Source: Treponema sp. OMZ 798 (GTDB taxonomy: Bacteria > Spirochaetota > Spirochaetia > Treponematales > Treponemataceae). Taken from it: a DNA stretch of 64,000 nt. The stretch is from the NCBI RefSeq assembly GCF_024181385.1, contig NZ_CP051305.1, forward strand, positions 744,001-808,000. Reading direction: 5' to 3'. The notes under the pieces were generated by a model that had not been told where the DNA came from, searched no databases, and saw nothing but the letters and a program-made list of their open reading frames with translations. Both the position numbers and the translations under genes were made by a program. Shown here in pieces: positions 18,990 to 28,611 of the stretch. How positions within the stretch are numbered: position 1 is the first letter of the stretch; each line of letters opens with the position of its first letter.

Positions 18990-19477
18990 ATGAAACCAAA
19001 ACCTTGCATTTTTCCAAAGCCCAACTATCTCTTTCGGACAGCGATTGAAGCAGAAATCCTTTTTGCGGTGTGTTTAAACAAAAAGCAAGCTCTGACCGGA
19101 GGAAAGAGCCTTGCCTGTGAAGATAAATACAGCAAAAAGATTGGAGCGGTATTGGTGCAGCAAGCCGATAGGCGCAGCTTCGAAGCAAGCGCGATGCCGG
19201 TATTTGTGTACTTTTACATAATTATGATAGTACACAAGTGTCAGCAGTCCGCCGCTCAAAGCTGCTTAGGCACCTTTGAGCTTCGAGTTTTGCCATTCGG
19301 CAAAACATCGGGGATTAAACTTTTAAATTTACTAAGTAACTCCACTGACAGGACTTTTGAAAATAGGCGGAGCAGATACAAGGAGTTAGGCAAAAAAGTA
19401 CCGCAGGCGTATCGGGTATACGTCGAGGACACTTTTTTGCCGTGCGACGCAGGAGATGCCCGTATATTTTCAAAAGA
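18990..19477 (+). repeat. Leader repeat L1 (hairpin mosaic)
   Basis: Conserved module leader starting at an ATG and ending with ATATTTTCAAAAGA at the Rhs junction. The terminal hairpin has arms GGCAAAAAAGT (19389-19399) and ACTTTTTTGCC (19431-19441). A second stem pairs 19196-19211 with 19230-19245, but its outer half is mismatched (GCCGGT against GTCAGC), as if the two arms came from different versions. Confidence 0.85.
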
Positions 19478-22400
19478 AGTAATCCATGACGGCTTAGGAC
19501 GCATAAGCTATACAGCAAAAGAAGGGGAAGTGTACATCGACGGAACAGCCGATTCTACCCAAACAGGCTGGAATATTTCAAGTGCAATAAACTATGATGA
19601 AGCAGGACGAAAGATAGAAGAAGGAATGCCCTTCTTTTACGGAGGAGATTTAGAACAAGAACTATCAAGTAAAAACTCTTATCAAGCCCTTGAAGCGTTT
19701 TACGAACTAAATAATTTTACAACGATAAGAAACGGAACAAAATACGAGTATGACGATATAGACAGGAACATCTTAACTACACTTCCTGACGGACACAAAC
19801 AAAAAACGGAGTATTCGATAGAAAGCTCTTTACAAATAACAAAAACAACCGACCCATTGGAAAACGTAAGCATAAGTAAAAAAGATGCAAGAGGAAACAT
19901 ACGGGAAGTAGAGAGGCTGGACAAAAACAATACCTTACTTACCAAAGCCCGATACGAATATTCGGTATTAGGAGAAATGTTAAAAGCCTACGACGCAAAG
20001 GACAACCTTTTGGCAGTAAACTACGACATGCTCGGAAGACGCATAAGCTTAGAAAGCCTTGACATGGGAAGAAAAGAATGGAACTATGACGATAAGGGAA
20101 GACTTGAATATGAAAGCGACTCCGTATTAAGATCAAAATTAGCATCAATAAAATACGAATACGACGGACTGGACAGAATAATAAAAATAGACTATCCCTT
20201 TAGTGAAGATGTGGAATATGAATACGGCCCTCCCGGCGATAAAGGCGCCGGCGAGATAATCCGCAAAAAAGACGAAACGGGAGAAACAATGTACAGCTAC
20301 GGCCAACTAAATGAGGTAAAGGTAGAAACACGGACAATAAAGAGGGGAAGAGAATTTCAAAAGCCCGTAACTGCCGTGTTTAACTACGAAGCCGATTACT
20401 TAGGCCGAATGCAAAGCATAAGCTACCCTGACGGAGAAGTGCTGACTTACAGCTACGACAAAGGAGGACAATTAAAAGGAGTTATAGGCACAAAAGGAAT
20501 AGAAACCTATAAATATGTAGACAATATCTTATACGATGAACACTCACAAAGAGTCTACATCAAATACGGCAACGGAGTAGAAACAAGATACACCTACGAC
20601 CCTGCACGGCGTTGGCTAAAAGACATCAAGACAGAAAACAAAGATAAGAATTTGGTATTCCAAAAAATAAACTATAACTTTGATGCAGTAGGCAATGTAG
20701 AGGGGTATACAAACACTTCAAGCAAATACGAAACAAGCCAAAACTACAGCTACGATGCCCTCTATCAACTTATAAAAGCCGAAGGAACGCACAAACAATA
20801 CGGAGGAATAAACCCTAACCCCGATAACCCGCATCCTTCAACTCCCTTACACACAAATAAATACAGACAAACCTTTGCCTTCGACATAATAGGGAATATG
20901 ACGAATAAGAGCAGCACCACAAACCTTCCCGGAGGCTCAATAGGAACTACGGATGACACAAAATTAAACTATGAACTAGACTACGAATATGACAGTAAAT
21001 ACGCACACCGCTTAATAAGAGCCGGAACCCGTTATTACCGCTACGACGCCAACGGCAACATAACGGCCGAAAAAGACGGCCCCTTTACAGAAAAGGAAGA
21101 TTTTACATTTACCTACTCCTACTTTGCAGAACATGACGTATACGGCGTAGATTACGGCTTTGACTTAGAACCCCCTGAAGATGACCCTGCAAACCTGGAA
21201 GTAGGCACAACCACAGGAGGCGGAATACAAGGCGGTTACCGAAGAGATTATACATGGAATGAACGCAACCTATTGATAAAATCAGACGATAAGTTAAACA
21301 CAGTAATATACCGCTACGGAGATGACGGACAGAGAGCATTAAAGTTTACTCAACAGAGTAATAGCGAAACTTTATACTTTAATAATTTCTACTCGGTACA
21401 CCAAGTTGCCCATGAACCTAATCACGAACATGGATTACGAGTAAGCAAACACATCTTTGTCGGAAACTCGCGATTAGTAACTGCAATGACACATGCGGAT
21501 AATAATGGAGACACAACGGAACAAACCGAAAAAAGATATTATTATCATGCAGATCATTTACAGAGTGCACAGTTTATAACAAATGCCAGAGGCGAACAGT
21601 ATGAACATATAGAATATACACCATACGGAGAGTTATGGATAGAAGAAACTGCTCCCGGAATCGATAAGTTACCATTTAGGTTTACAGGTAAAGAACTGGA
21701 TGAAGAGACTGGATTATACTACTATGGGGCAAGGTATCTTGATCCGAAGTATTCGAGGTGGTTGAGCGGGGATCCAGCGCTGAATGATTACATACCCAAG
21801 GCTCCTATTGACGATGAGGCAAAAAAACACAACGAGAACTTGCCGGGAATGGGAGGCGTGTTTAATACCGTCAATCTTCACGTGTACCATTACGCAGGGA
21901 ATAATCCGGTGAAGTATACTGATCCTACCGGTAAGTTTTTTATCATTGATGATTTAATAGGGGCGGTAATTCAATCGATTCGTGATAATAATTGGTCAAA
22001 TTTTGGAGAGAAATTTAAATCTAATTTTATTAATACATGGAAATTGATAGGTCATTCAATAGCAATGTTACCGCAGACCCTGTGGTTTGCACCACAAGAA
22101 ATTCTTGGATTACTATTAGGGTATGGTTGTATTCTTGGATCAGGAGGAACCGTTGATTGGGATGGCGGTTTTACATATGTAAATATGACAGATTCTTCAT
22201 GGGATGAGAGGGGAATAACCCTAGGAAGTATTGGTATAGGGGATCCTGATGTAAAATCGCATGAAAAAGGACATTATTACCAATCGTGGATATTGGGGCC
22301 CTTATATTTATTTGTCATAGGGATACCAAGCGGTATTCATGCTGCGTTGCATAATACAAATAAATGTAATAGATGTAATGAATTGTATGGAAATGGAGAT

Positions 22401-22481
22401 GAAAAGGCTTATAAGCATTTCTGGACGGAGCAATGGGCTGAAAAATACAATAAAGAAAAGAATAAAGAAGAAAAAAAATAA
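18990..22481 (+). CDS. Orphan Rhs module 1 with HExxH C-terminal domain
   Basis: The 1163-residue frame has the leader (about 1-162), then Rhs sequence entering at VIHDGLGRISY (main-gene equivalent near 15370), the Rhs core, and a boundary that reads YTDPTG instead of YTDPDG. The 182-residue tip contains SHEKGHYYQSWILGPLYL; HEKGH at 1091-1095 is a zincin HExxH motif, with TEQWAEK as a possible distal ligand region. There is no Shine-Dalgarno site before the ATG and no signal peptide, so the module may be silent. Early Rhs codons resemble the main gene and later ones resemble modules 4-6, which suggests recombination. Confidence 0.85.
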   Translation: MKPKPCIFPKPNYLFRTAIEAEILFAVCLNKKQALTGGKSLACEDKYSKKIGAVLVQQADRRSFEASAMPVFVYFYIIMIVHKCQQSAAQSCLGTFELRVLPFGKTSGIKLLNLLSNSTDRTFENRRSRYKELGKKVPQAYRVYVEDTFLPCDAGDARIFSKEVIHDGLGRISYTAKEGEVYIDGTADSTQTGWNISSAINYDEAGRKIEEGMPFFYGGDLEQELSSKNSYQALEAFYELNNFTTIRNGTKYEYDDIDRNILTTLPDGHKQKTEYSIESSLQITKTTDPLENVSISKKDARGNIREVERLDKNNTLLTKARYEYSVLGEMLKAYDAKDNLLAVNYDMLGRRISLESLDMGRKEWNYDDKGRLEYESDSVLRSKLASIKYEYDGLDRIIKIDYPFSEDVEYEYGPPGDKGAGEIIRKKDETGETMYSYGQLNEVKVETRTIKRGREFQKPVTAVFNYEADYLGRMQSISYPDGEVLTYSYDKGGQLKGVIGTKGIETYKYVDNILYDEHSQRVYIKYGNGVETRYTYDPARRWLKDIKTENKDKNLVFQKINYNFDAVGNVEGYTNTSSKYETSQNYSYDALYQLIKAEGTHKQYGGINPNPDNPHPSTPLHTNKYRQTFAFDIIGNMTNKSSTTNLPGGSIGTTDDTKLNYELDYEYDSKYAHRLIRAGTRYYRYDANGNITAEKDGPFTEKEDFTFTYSYFAEHDVYGVDYGFDLEPPEDDPANLEVGTTTGGGIQGGYRRDYTWNERNLLIKSDDKLNTVIYRYGDDGQRALKFTQQSNSETLYFNNFYSVHQVAHEPNHEHGLRVSKHIFVGNSRLVTAMTHADNNGDTTEQTEKRYYYHADHLQSAQFITNARGEQYEHIEYTPYGELWIEETAPGIDKLPFRFTGKELDEETGLYYYGARYLDPKYSRWLSGDPALNDYIPKAPIDDEAKKHNENLPGMGGVFNTVNLHVYHYAGNNPVKYTDPTGKFFIIDDLIGAVIQSIRDNNWSNFGEKFKSNFINTWKLIGHSIAMLPQTLWFAPQEILGLLLGYGCILGSGGTVDWDGGFTYVNMTDSSWDERGITLGSIGIGDPDVKSHEKGHYYQSWILGPLYLFVIGIPSGIHAALHNTNKCNRCNELYGNGDEKAYKHFWTEQWAEKYNKEKNKEEKK

Positions 22482-22500
22482 TTGAAATAAGGAGTGCTGT

Positions 22501-23124
22501 ATGAGAAAAATATACATAATATGTATAGCCGTAATAACGATGAGTCTAACATCATGTCTTCCTAGTGCGAGGCTTTATATACTCAATGCAACTGATGACC
22601 CTATTTTAGTGGAAGTAAAAACTATCTATCAGGTATCAAGTGATAAATTCTATGATGTTAAAGTTCGATATGATGGACGGATGTCTTTTAAAAAAGACGA
22701 AGAAACTAGTTTTGGTCTTTCTGTTGCATTGGCTCCGATAGTCCTAAAACCTTCAGAGTTTGCCAGCTTAGTTAGTAGAGCCGATAGTTTGGATATTCTG
22801 CTTAGTATGGGGTTTGGTATTTCTATTTCACGAGATGAAGATGGTAAAGAATTTATAGATATGGATAAAATTATTAAAGCATTAGATACGGTGTTTATTG
22901 AAATGAATGTGTATAAAATCGTACCGAATGAAAATGGTAGAGAATTATTATACACTAAAACAGATATTTTGAATGAGAAAAATATCTGTTGTTATTTATT
23001 CGATTTAAAAAAAGAAATTGATATTGACAAAAAGTATAAGGAATTTTTAAAAAAACGTTTTCTTAGTAATGATTTTTATATAGTTATAAGGGAAAAAACC
23101 GAAGAAGGAAAAAATGAAGATTAG
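22501..23124 (+). CDS. Putative immunity lipoprotein of module 1
   Basis: The 207-residue protein has a good AAGGAG site and a lipobox (LTSCLPS). The mature part has no recognised fold. It sits 19 bases after the HExxH tip, in the immunity slot. Its stop codon is supplied by the next leader: the last codons GAA GAT TAG are read from that leader's ATGAAGATTAG in another frame. This suggests the leader joined directly onto this gene. Confidence 0.7.
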   Translation: MRKIYIICIAVITMSLTSCLPSARLYILNATDDPILVEVKTIYQVSSDKFYDVKVRYDGRMSFKKDEETSFGLSVALAPIVLKPSEFASLVSRADSLDILLSMGFGISISRDEDGKEFIDMDKIIKALDTVFIEMNVYKIVPNENGRELLYTKTDILNEKNICCYLFDLKKEIDIDKKYKEFLKKRFLSNDFYIVIREKTEEGKNED

Positions 23125-23529
23125 TTATTATTCACAGCTTAACTATCTCCCTCGGACAGCGATTGGAAGGGAGCAAAAGCAATTTATAAAAATTGCTTTT
23201 GCTGTACATCTTTCCGCAGTAATTTCTGCGGAAAGATACCGAAGCGATAGCGGAGCCCTGAAAAGCGCGATGCTGACACTTGTGTACTTTTACATAATTA
23301 TGATAGTACACAAGTGTCAGCAGTCTGCCAAAAGAAAGTTATTATTAAATAAAAACAGCTTATCAGAGGTTTTTCCGCTTACGGTAGGAAACGGAAAAAC
23401 AATGGCTTTTGAAAATAGACATGATGGATGCAAGGAGCGAGAAAAAATTAACCGCAGGCGTACTTTATGTACGTTGAGGATTAATTTTTTTGAAGCGACG
23501 CCGCAGACGGCGTGTATATTTTCAAAAGA
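23114..23529 (+). repeat. Leader repeat L2 (third stem version)
   Basis: Same layout as the other leaders but with a different terminal stem: AAAAAATTAA (23442-23451) pairs with TTAATTTTTT (23481-23490). The GCTGACACTTGTGTAC arm (23272-23287) pairs perfectly with 23306-23321. The ATG overlaps the preceding gene by 11 bases, behind AGAAGGA. Confidence 0.85.
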
Positions 23530-25041
23530 GGTAGAAGGATACATAAACACGTCTAGTAAATATGAAACAAGCCAAAGCTACAGTTATGACAATTTGTACC
23601 AACTCATAAAAGCCGAAGGAACGCACAAACAATACGGAGGAATAAACCCTAACCCCGATAACCCGCATCCGTCAAATCCCTTACACACAAATAAATACAG
23701 GCAAACCTTTGCCTTCGACATAATAGGGAATATGACGAATAAGAGCAGTACTACGAACATTCAAGGCGGCTCAATAAGCAGTGATGACACAAAATTAAAC
23801 TATGAACCGGATTATGAGTATGACAGTAAATATGCACACCGCTTAATAAGAGCGGGTAACCGTTATTACCGATACGACGCCAACGGCAACATAACGGCCG
23901 AAAAAGACGGGTCATTCACGGACAAAGAAGATTTTACATTTACCTACTCCTACTTTGCAGAACACGATGTATACGGCGTAGACTACGGCTTTGACCTAGA
24001 ACCCCCTGAAGATGACCCTGCAAACCTAGAAAGTGGAGGCACAACAAGTACTACACCTACAGGAGGCTATCGACGGGACTACACATGGAACGAAAGAAAT
24101 CTCTTGATAAAATCGGACGATAAGTTAAACACAGTAATATACCGCTACGGAGATGACGGACAGAGAGCCTTAAAGTTTACTCAACAGAGTAATAGCGAGA
24201 CATTGTATTTTAATAATTTCTACTCGGTACACCAAGTTGCCCATGAACCCAACCACGAACATGGATTACGAGTAAGTAAACACATCTTTGTCGGAAACTC
24301 AAGATTAGTAACCGCCATGACTCACGCCGATAACCATGGAGACACAACAGAGCAAACAGAGAAAAGATACTACTACCATGCCGACCACCTACAAAGCGCA
24401 CAGTTCATAACCGATGTCAGAGGCGAACAATATGAGCATATAGAGTATACGCCTTATGGAGAGCTTTGGATAGAGGAAACAGCACCGGGAATAGATAAGT
24501 TACCGTTTAGGTTTACCGGCAAGGAACTGGATGAAGAGACGGGGCTGTACTATTATGGTGCGAGGTATCTTGATCCGAAGTATTCACGGTGGTTAAGCGG
24601 GGATCCGGCGTTAAATGATTACATACCAAAAGCACCCATTGATGACGAGGCTAAAAAACACAACGAGAATTTACCGGGAATAGGAGGAGTATACAATACG
24701 ATAAACTTACATGTATATCATTATGCCGGAAATAACCCGGTGAAGTATACCGATCCGGATGGACGGGATATAATTTTGTTGAATAGATCATATGGCGCTG
24801 GTGGTTTTGGACATAATGCTGTGTTAATTGGAAATGATACCGATGGATGGTATTATTATAGTAAGGATGGTAAAGCGGATGGAAATCAAAATGGAATTCG
24901 ATTTGATAATTTAAATGCTTTCAGACAAGCTAACAACAAGGTTGTGGGAAAAAATAATGAATATGGTGCTAGTTTTAATTATGATAAAGGATATCAGTTG
25001 AAAACAACACCCGAGGAAGATGCACAAATGCAAGCTTATGC

Positions 25042-25057
25042 AGCAGGTAGCAGGTAG
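25042..25057 (+). other. Tandem 7-base duplication causing frameshift
   Basis: AGCAGGT occurs twice in a row and creates the stop TAG at 25055-25057. A 7-base repeat shifts the frame by one. The restored frame matches the downstream open frame exactly. It could expand or contract by slippage. Confidence 0.85.
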
Positions 25058-25418
25058 AGTTAATAAAGATTATTCGCTTTTTGCTGAAAATACAGAACAA
25101 TTTCTTGATTTTTCTGGTGGATGGAAACAGAGACCCAGCTGGAAATCGATAGCACTTGAAGATAATAAAGCAGAAAATTGTGCCGATTTTTCCGGTAAAG
25201 TTATAGAATTTGGTGGTAAAGGGGCGTTTTTTCCGAATATATTTGGAGCAACTATACCTAATACCCAATATAAAAATTTTAAGAACGCACATCCTAAAGG
25301 AAAAATCCTAAATTTTAACCCGCTTCCACCAGGAGAATATAATTATGAAAAAGTGGATCGTATGTATGAGTACATGTATGGATTGTAAATATAACAATTA
25401 AGTATGAGGAATTATGAA

Positions 25419-26450
25419 ATGGCGAAAAAGTCAAGATTAGTATTATTTGTAGTTTTTGCTGTTATCATTGCTATCATAATTAGATACCAACTTGATAAAT
25501 ATATCATTGCAGAATGTAAAGCAGAATACCTTAAAATAAAAGATCAATTCGTATATGCTAGATATCGAAATAATGAATATGAGTTATGGACTAGTGATGA
25601 GTATTTTGTTCTTTCTGAAAAAGAATTCATTGAAAAAAATAAATCTTTAGAAAAACTACATCCGCTTGAGTTTGGAACTTATGGATATCATACATTTATA
25701 CTGCTTGATGATAATACCATTGTTGCAGGCGGATCCGGAAATATTTTTTATATTGATATACCTACAAAAAAACTTTTAAGGCATTTACGGATGCCTGATA
25801 GGAAAGGTGTGTATTTTGATATTTACAATGATAAAGATCTTATATTTATATTTGAGGGCGATGTTTATATCTATGATTATGAATCTGATATAACTGAAAA
25901 ACAAGAAAGTATAAATATTAAAGAATTTTTTAAAAAACATAAACTTTTTCTGTTTTCAAATAAAATAACATATTCAAAAAAATATAATATTATGTTATAC
26001 CATGCAGAAGCAACAGTCGACGAGTCTAACCGCACCTTTGATAATGAAATATTTGCTATCAATTTCAATACCTGTGAAACTTCTTTTCTCGGATATGGAA
26101 ACCATCCCTACAAAGATGCTGCAGGAGAATTATATTATGCATCTAATAATATAATTTATAGATATGATCCTGAGGAGAATAAGACAATAGAATTTTTTAC
26201 ACATAAGAAAACTCTTTTCGAATATAGTGATGTTATTAACGGCTTTATTATTTTAGAGAATACGCTTTTTATTTTTACTTCAGGGTATCCTGACTTTAAA
26301 GGATTTAAAGGCTGTGAATTAATTATTTATACCGATAAAAATCGTTTAAGATTAAAGAATATTATTTTCACTGACGGTGCTTATGAAATGGAGAAGCAAA
26401 AAAGATTTCTATCTTCTTTTGCCGGAATCGATATAATTCAGCGTAGGTAA
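25419..26450 (+). CDS. Membrane-anchored beta-propeller-like partner of module 2
   Basis: The ATG at 25419 is preferred over the one at 25404 because GAGGA (25406-25410) lies 8 bases before it. The product has one N-terminal membrane segment (LVLFVVFAVIIAIIIRY) and a beta-rich periplasmic part of propeller type (NIFYIDIPTKKLLRHL, GDVYIYDYES). It resembles the protein at 44621-45730 in layout and motifs (YSKKYN, GNIFY), and both follow homologous toxin tips. That pairing supports an immunity role. Confidence 0.75.
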   Translation: MAKKSRLVLFVVFAVIIAIIIRYQLDKYIIAECKAEYLKIKDQFVYARYRNNEYELWTSDEYFVLSEKEFIEKNKSLEKLHPLEFGTYGYHTFILLDDNTIVAGGSGNIFYIDIPTKKLLRHLRMPDRKGVYFDIYNDKDLIFIFEGDVYIYDYESDITEKQESINIKEFFKKHKLFLFSNKITYSKKYNIMLYHAEATVDESNRTFDNEIFAINFNTCETSFLGYGNHPYKDAAGELYYASNNIIYRYDPEENKTIEFFTHKKTLFEYSDVINGFIILENTLFIFTSGYPDFKGFKGCELIIYTDKNRLRLKNIIFTDGAYEMEKQKRFLSSFAGIDIIQRR

Positions 26451-26511
26451 GCGAAATAGGACAATAAAACTAAAATAAGAATATGCAATAAAAATAATCA
26501 TATAAAATAAA

Positions 26512-26540
26512 TTGTGTAAATAGTTGAAATATGATATTAT
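26512..26540 (+). promoter_or_regulatory. Candidate promoter before module 3
   Basis: TTGTGT (26512-26517) and TATTAT (26535-26540) are spaced by 17 bases in the 163-base gap before leader L3. A GGAGG near 26563 has no start codon at suitable distance; similar text (AAAAAACTTGGAGGAAA) also ends the gene at 18342-18962, so it may be a recombination remnant. Confidence 0.35.
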
Positions 26541-26613
26541 ATGAGAAAATAAAAAACTTGGAGGAAAGAGTAACAAGTAATTGATAAAACTTTTAAGGTA
26601 AATAGAAAAAACT

Positions 26614-26990
26614 ATGAAACCAAAACTTTGCATTTATCCAAAGCCTAACTATCTCATTCGGACAGCGATTGAAAGGGAGCAAAAGCAATTTATCAAAATT
26701 GCTTTTGCTGTACATCTTTCCGCAGCAATTTCTGCGGAAAGATACCGAAGCGATAGCGGAGCCCTGAAAAGCGCGGTGTTCAATTTTGTTTTCTTCGTAA
26801 TGCTAAAAAACAAAATTGAGCAGTCCGCCAAAAGAAACTCATTACTGAAAAACCTCACTGACAGGACTTTTGAAAATAGGTGGAGCAGATACAAGGAGTT
26901 AGGCAAAAAAGTACCGCAGGCGTATCGGGTATACGTCGAGGACACTTTTTTGCCGTGCGACGCAGGAGATGCCCGCATATTTTCAAAAGA
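26614..26990 (+). repeat. Leader repeat L3
   Basis: Leader with the AGCAAAAGCAATTT/AAATTGCTTTTGCT hairpin, the TTTCCGCA/TGCGGAAA hairpin, a TCAATTTTGTTTT/AAAACAAAATTGA hairpin and the GGCAAAAAAGT/ACTTTTTTGCC terminal hairpin. Confidence 0.85.
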
Positions 26991-28041
26991 GATGACGCAT
27001 ACGGAAAACCAAGGCGACAACGATGAGCAAAAGGCAAAGCGTTACTATTACCATAGTGATCACTTAGGCAGTGCACAATTTGTAACCGACTGGCGAGGTA
27101 AACAATATGAACACATAGAATACACGCCTTACGGCGAACTCTGGATTGAAGAAGTTGCTGCAGGCTTGGATAAACTGCCGTTCAGGTTTACAGGGAAAGA
27201 GCTGGATGAAGAAACAGGACTGTACTATTATGGGGCTAGGTATCTTGATCCGAAATATAGTAGGTGGCTGTCAGGCGATCCGGCGTTAAATGATTATATA
27301 CCTTCTCCTGGCACAGATCCGGCCAAACTTGCAGGTATGGGCGGGGTGTACAACACGGTAAACTTACATGTGTATCATTATGCGGGGAATAACCCGGTAA
27401 AGTATACCGATCCGGATGGAAAAATATTAAGAATTGCTGGAAGCAACAGTTATAAAAATCAAGTGATGAGTGTATTAAAAAAGCTTGATCCTAATGTAAA
27501 GATAAATATGAGAACAGGAATAGTAACGACTAGCAGTACTAATAATTCTGCTGGAGCAAAATTGATACGAAATTTGCAGGTCAGTAAAAATACAGTCACA
27601 ATAATGAATGATAGTTCAATAGGTACAGCGCCAAAATCTAGAAAAAAAGCTGAGACTCCAGGTATAGGTTCAGATTCAATTGTTTATTTTTCAATTAATG
27701 TAAAATTGAGTAATGATTATTTTATAAGAGACGAAAATGGAAATATAGAAAAAGCTAAACATACTCCAGCAGAAATTGTACTTGGACATGAACTTATTCA
27801 TGGATTACATTATGCGGATGGAACTGGAGATAATAGCACCGATGACTATACATTTATTACTTCAGGATTTCAAGATGGTAAATATAAGTCTGGAGAGGTC
27901 GTATTTAAGGGTGGTTTATTCCATGATAAATATCCGCGAGAAGAAGCTAGAACGATAGGTGTTGGAGAATTTTCTAATGATCCAATAACAGAAAATGCAT
28001 TAAGGAGGCAATTGAAGTATAATGAAAGGCTTACACATTAA
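26614..28041 (+). CDS. Orphan Rhs module 3 with M91-like metallopeptidase tip
   Basis: The 475-residue frame has the leader (about 1-125) and a short Rhs core entering at MTHTENQGDNDEQ (main-gene equivalent 17356). The linker NDYIPSPGTDPAKLAGMGG is shorter than in most modules. The 206-residue tip after YTDPDG has HELIH at 392-396, then EEARTIGVGEF and ITENALRRQLKYNERL. That order (HExxH, EExxTxG, ITENxxR) fits the NleD-type M91 peptidase family found at Rhs C-termini. No Shine-Dalgarno site is seen. It overlaps the next gene by 20 bases. Confidence 0.85.
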   Translation: MKPKLCIYPKPNYLIRTAIEREQKQFIKIAFAVHLSAAISAERYRSDSGALKSAVFNFVFFVMLKNKIEQSAKRNSLLKNLTDRTFENRWSRYKELGKKVPQAYRVYVEDTFLPCDAGDARIFSKEMTHTENQGDNDEQKAKRYYYHSDHLGSAQFVTDWRGKQYEHIEYTPYGELWIEEVAAGLDKLPFRFTGKELDEETGLYYYGARYLDPKYSRWLSGDPALNDYIPSPGTDPAKLAGMGGVYNTVNLHVYHYAGNNPVKYTDPDGKILRIAGSNSYKNQVMSVLKKLDPNVKINMRTGIVTTSSTNNSAGAKLIRNLQVSKNTVTIMNDSSIGTAPKSRKKAETPGIGSDSIVYFSINVKLSNDYFIRDENGNIEKAKHTPAEIVLGHELIHGLHYADGTGDNSTDDYTFITSGFQDGKYKSGEVVFKGGLFHDKYPREEARTIGVGEFSNDPITENALRRQLKYNERLTH

Positions 28042-28591
28042 TAATAAAATATTTATGCTAAATTGTTTATTTTTATTATCTATTTTTTGTTTTGCAGAAG
28101 AAAATACTGAAAAACGTCTTGAAAAGAACATTGATAGAATAACAATTGAAAACTATTTTTTGGAAAATATTTCAAAAAAAGATAATGCAACTATTCCTGT
28201 TATTATTGTTTATTGTTATGATGGTTATTATTTTTTATATGAAACAAAGATGAAATATGAGGTAATAGATACTAAAAGATATTTTTTTGATTATAAAGTT
28301 GATAAAAATATCAACAAGTTATCTACAGATATAGCCGATAAAAATATGAGCCTTGATGATTTTATTAATAAATATTTAATAAAAAATGATGATAACAGCT
28401 ATAGTATATCTTATAAAAATTATGATATATTTACACCTAAAGATGAATTTTTATCTCCTATATTTTTTGCTGCCCAATACAATTATGACTTTTTAATTTT
28501 AATTGAACACGGGTATTCTACAACAATAACATTATATTTACCCAATAGTTATGAATATGTTAAAAAAGAGTATAATATTTTTTTAAATTAG
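28022..28591 (+). CDS. Putative secreted immunity protein of module 3
   Basis: The 189-residue protein has a signal peptide (IFMLNCLFLLSIFCFAEE) and an acidic, Tyr-rich mature part without a recognised fold. The start overlaps the metallopeptidase tip by 20 bases. A periplasmic immunity to a zinc peptidase is the simplest reading. Confidence 0.65.
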   Translation: MKGLHINNKIFMLNCLFLLSIFCFAEENTEKRLEKNIDRITIENYFLENISKKDNATIPVIIVYCYDGYYFLYETKMKYEVIDTKRYFFDYKVDKNINKLSTDIADKNMSLDDFINKYLIKNDDNSYSISYKNYDIFTPKDEFLSPIFFAAQYNYDFLILIEHGYSTTITLYLPNSYEYVKKEYNIFLN

Positions 28592-28611
28592 AATTGGAAT
28601 AACAAATATTA

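Larger units (their letters stand above)
23114..25388 (+). pseudogene. Orphan Rhs module 2, toxin tip frameshifted by 7-base duplication
   Basis: After the leader, Rhs sequence enters at VEGYINTSSKYETS and runs to YTDPDG. The tip starts DIILLNRSYGAGGFGHNAVLIGND, homologous to module 7. The frame stops at 25055-25057 because AGCAGGT is tandemly duplicated (25042-25055). Deleting one copy restores AAGRVNKDYSLFAENTEQF and continues to 25388, giving a tip of about 205 residues. His of GHNAV (about residue 567) lies before the break and Cys of ENCADF after it, so the product as read lacks half of the likely permuted papain-like site. The partner gene downstream is intact. Confidence 0.85.

Noticed and set aside
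26643..26904. Integron attC sites: leaders start with CCTAAC-like text, and several contain GTTAGGC; T. denticola is known to have a chromosomal integron.
   Set aside because: The two motifs are about 255 bases apart, far more than in normal attC sites. GTTAGGC is replaced in L2, L5 and L6, and sequence continues through it into Rhs in frame. An attC model search would settle it.
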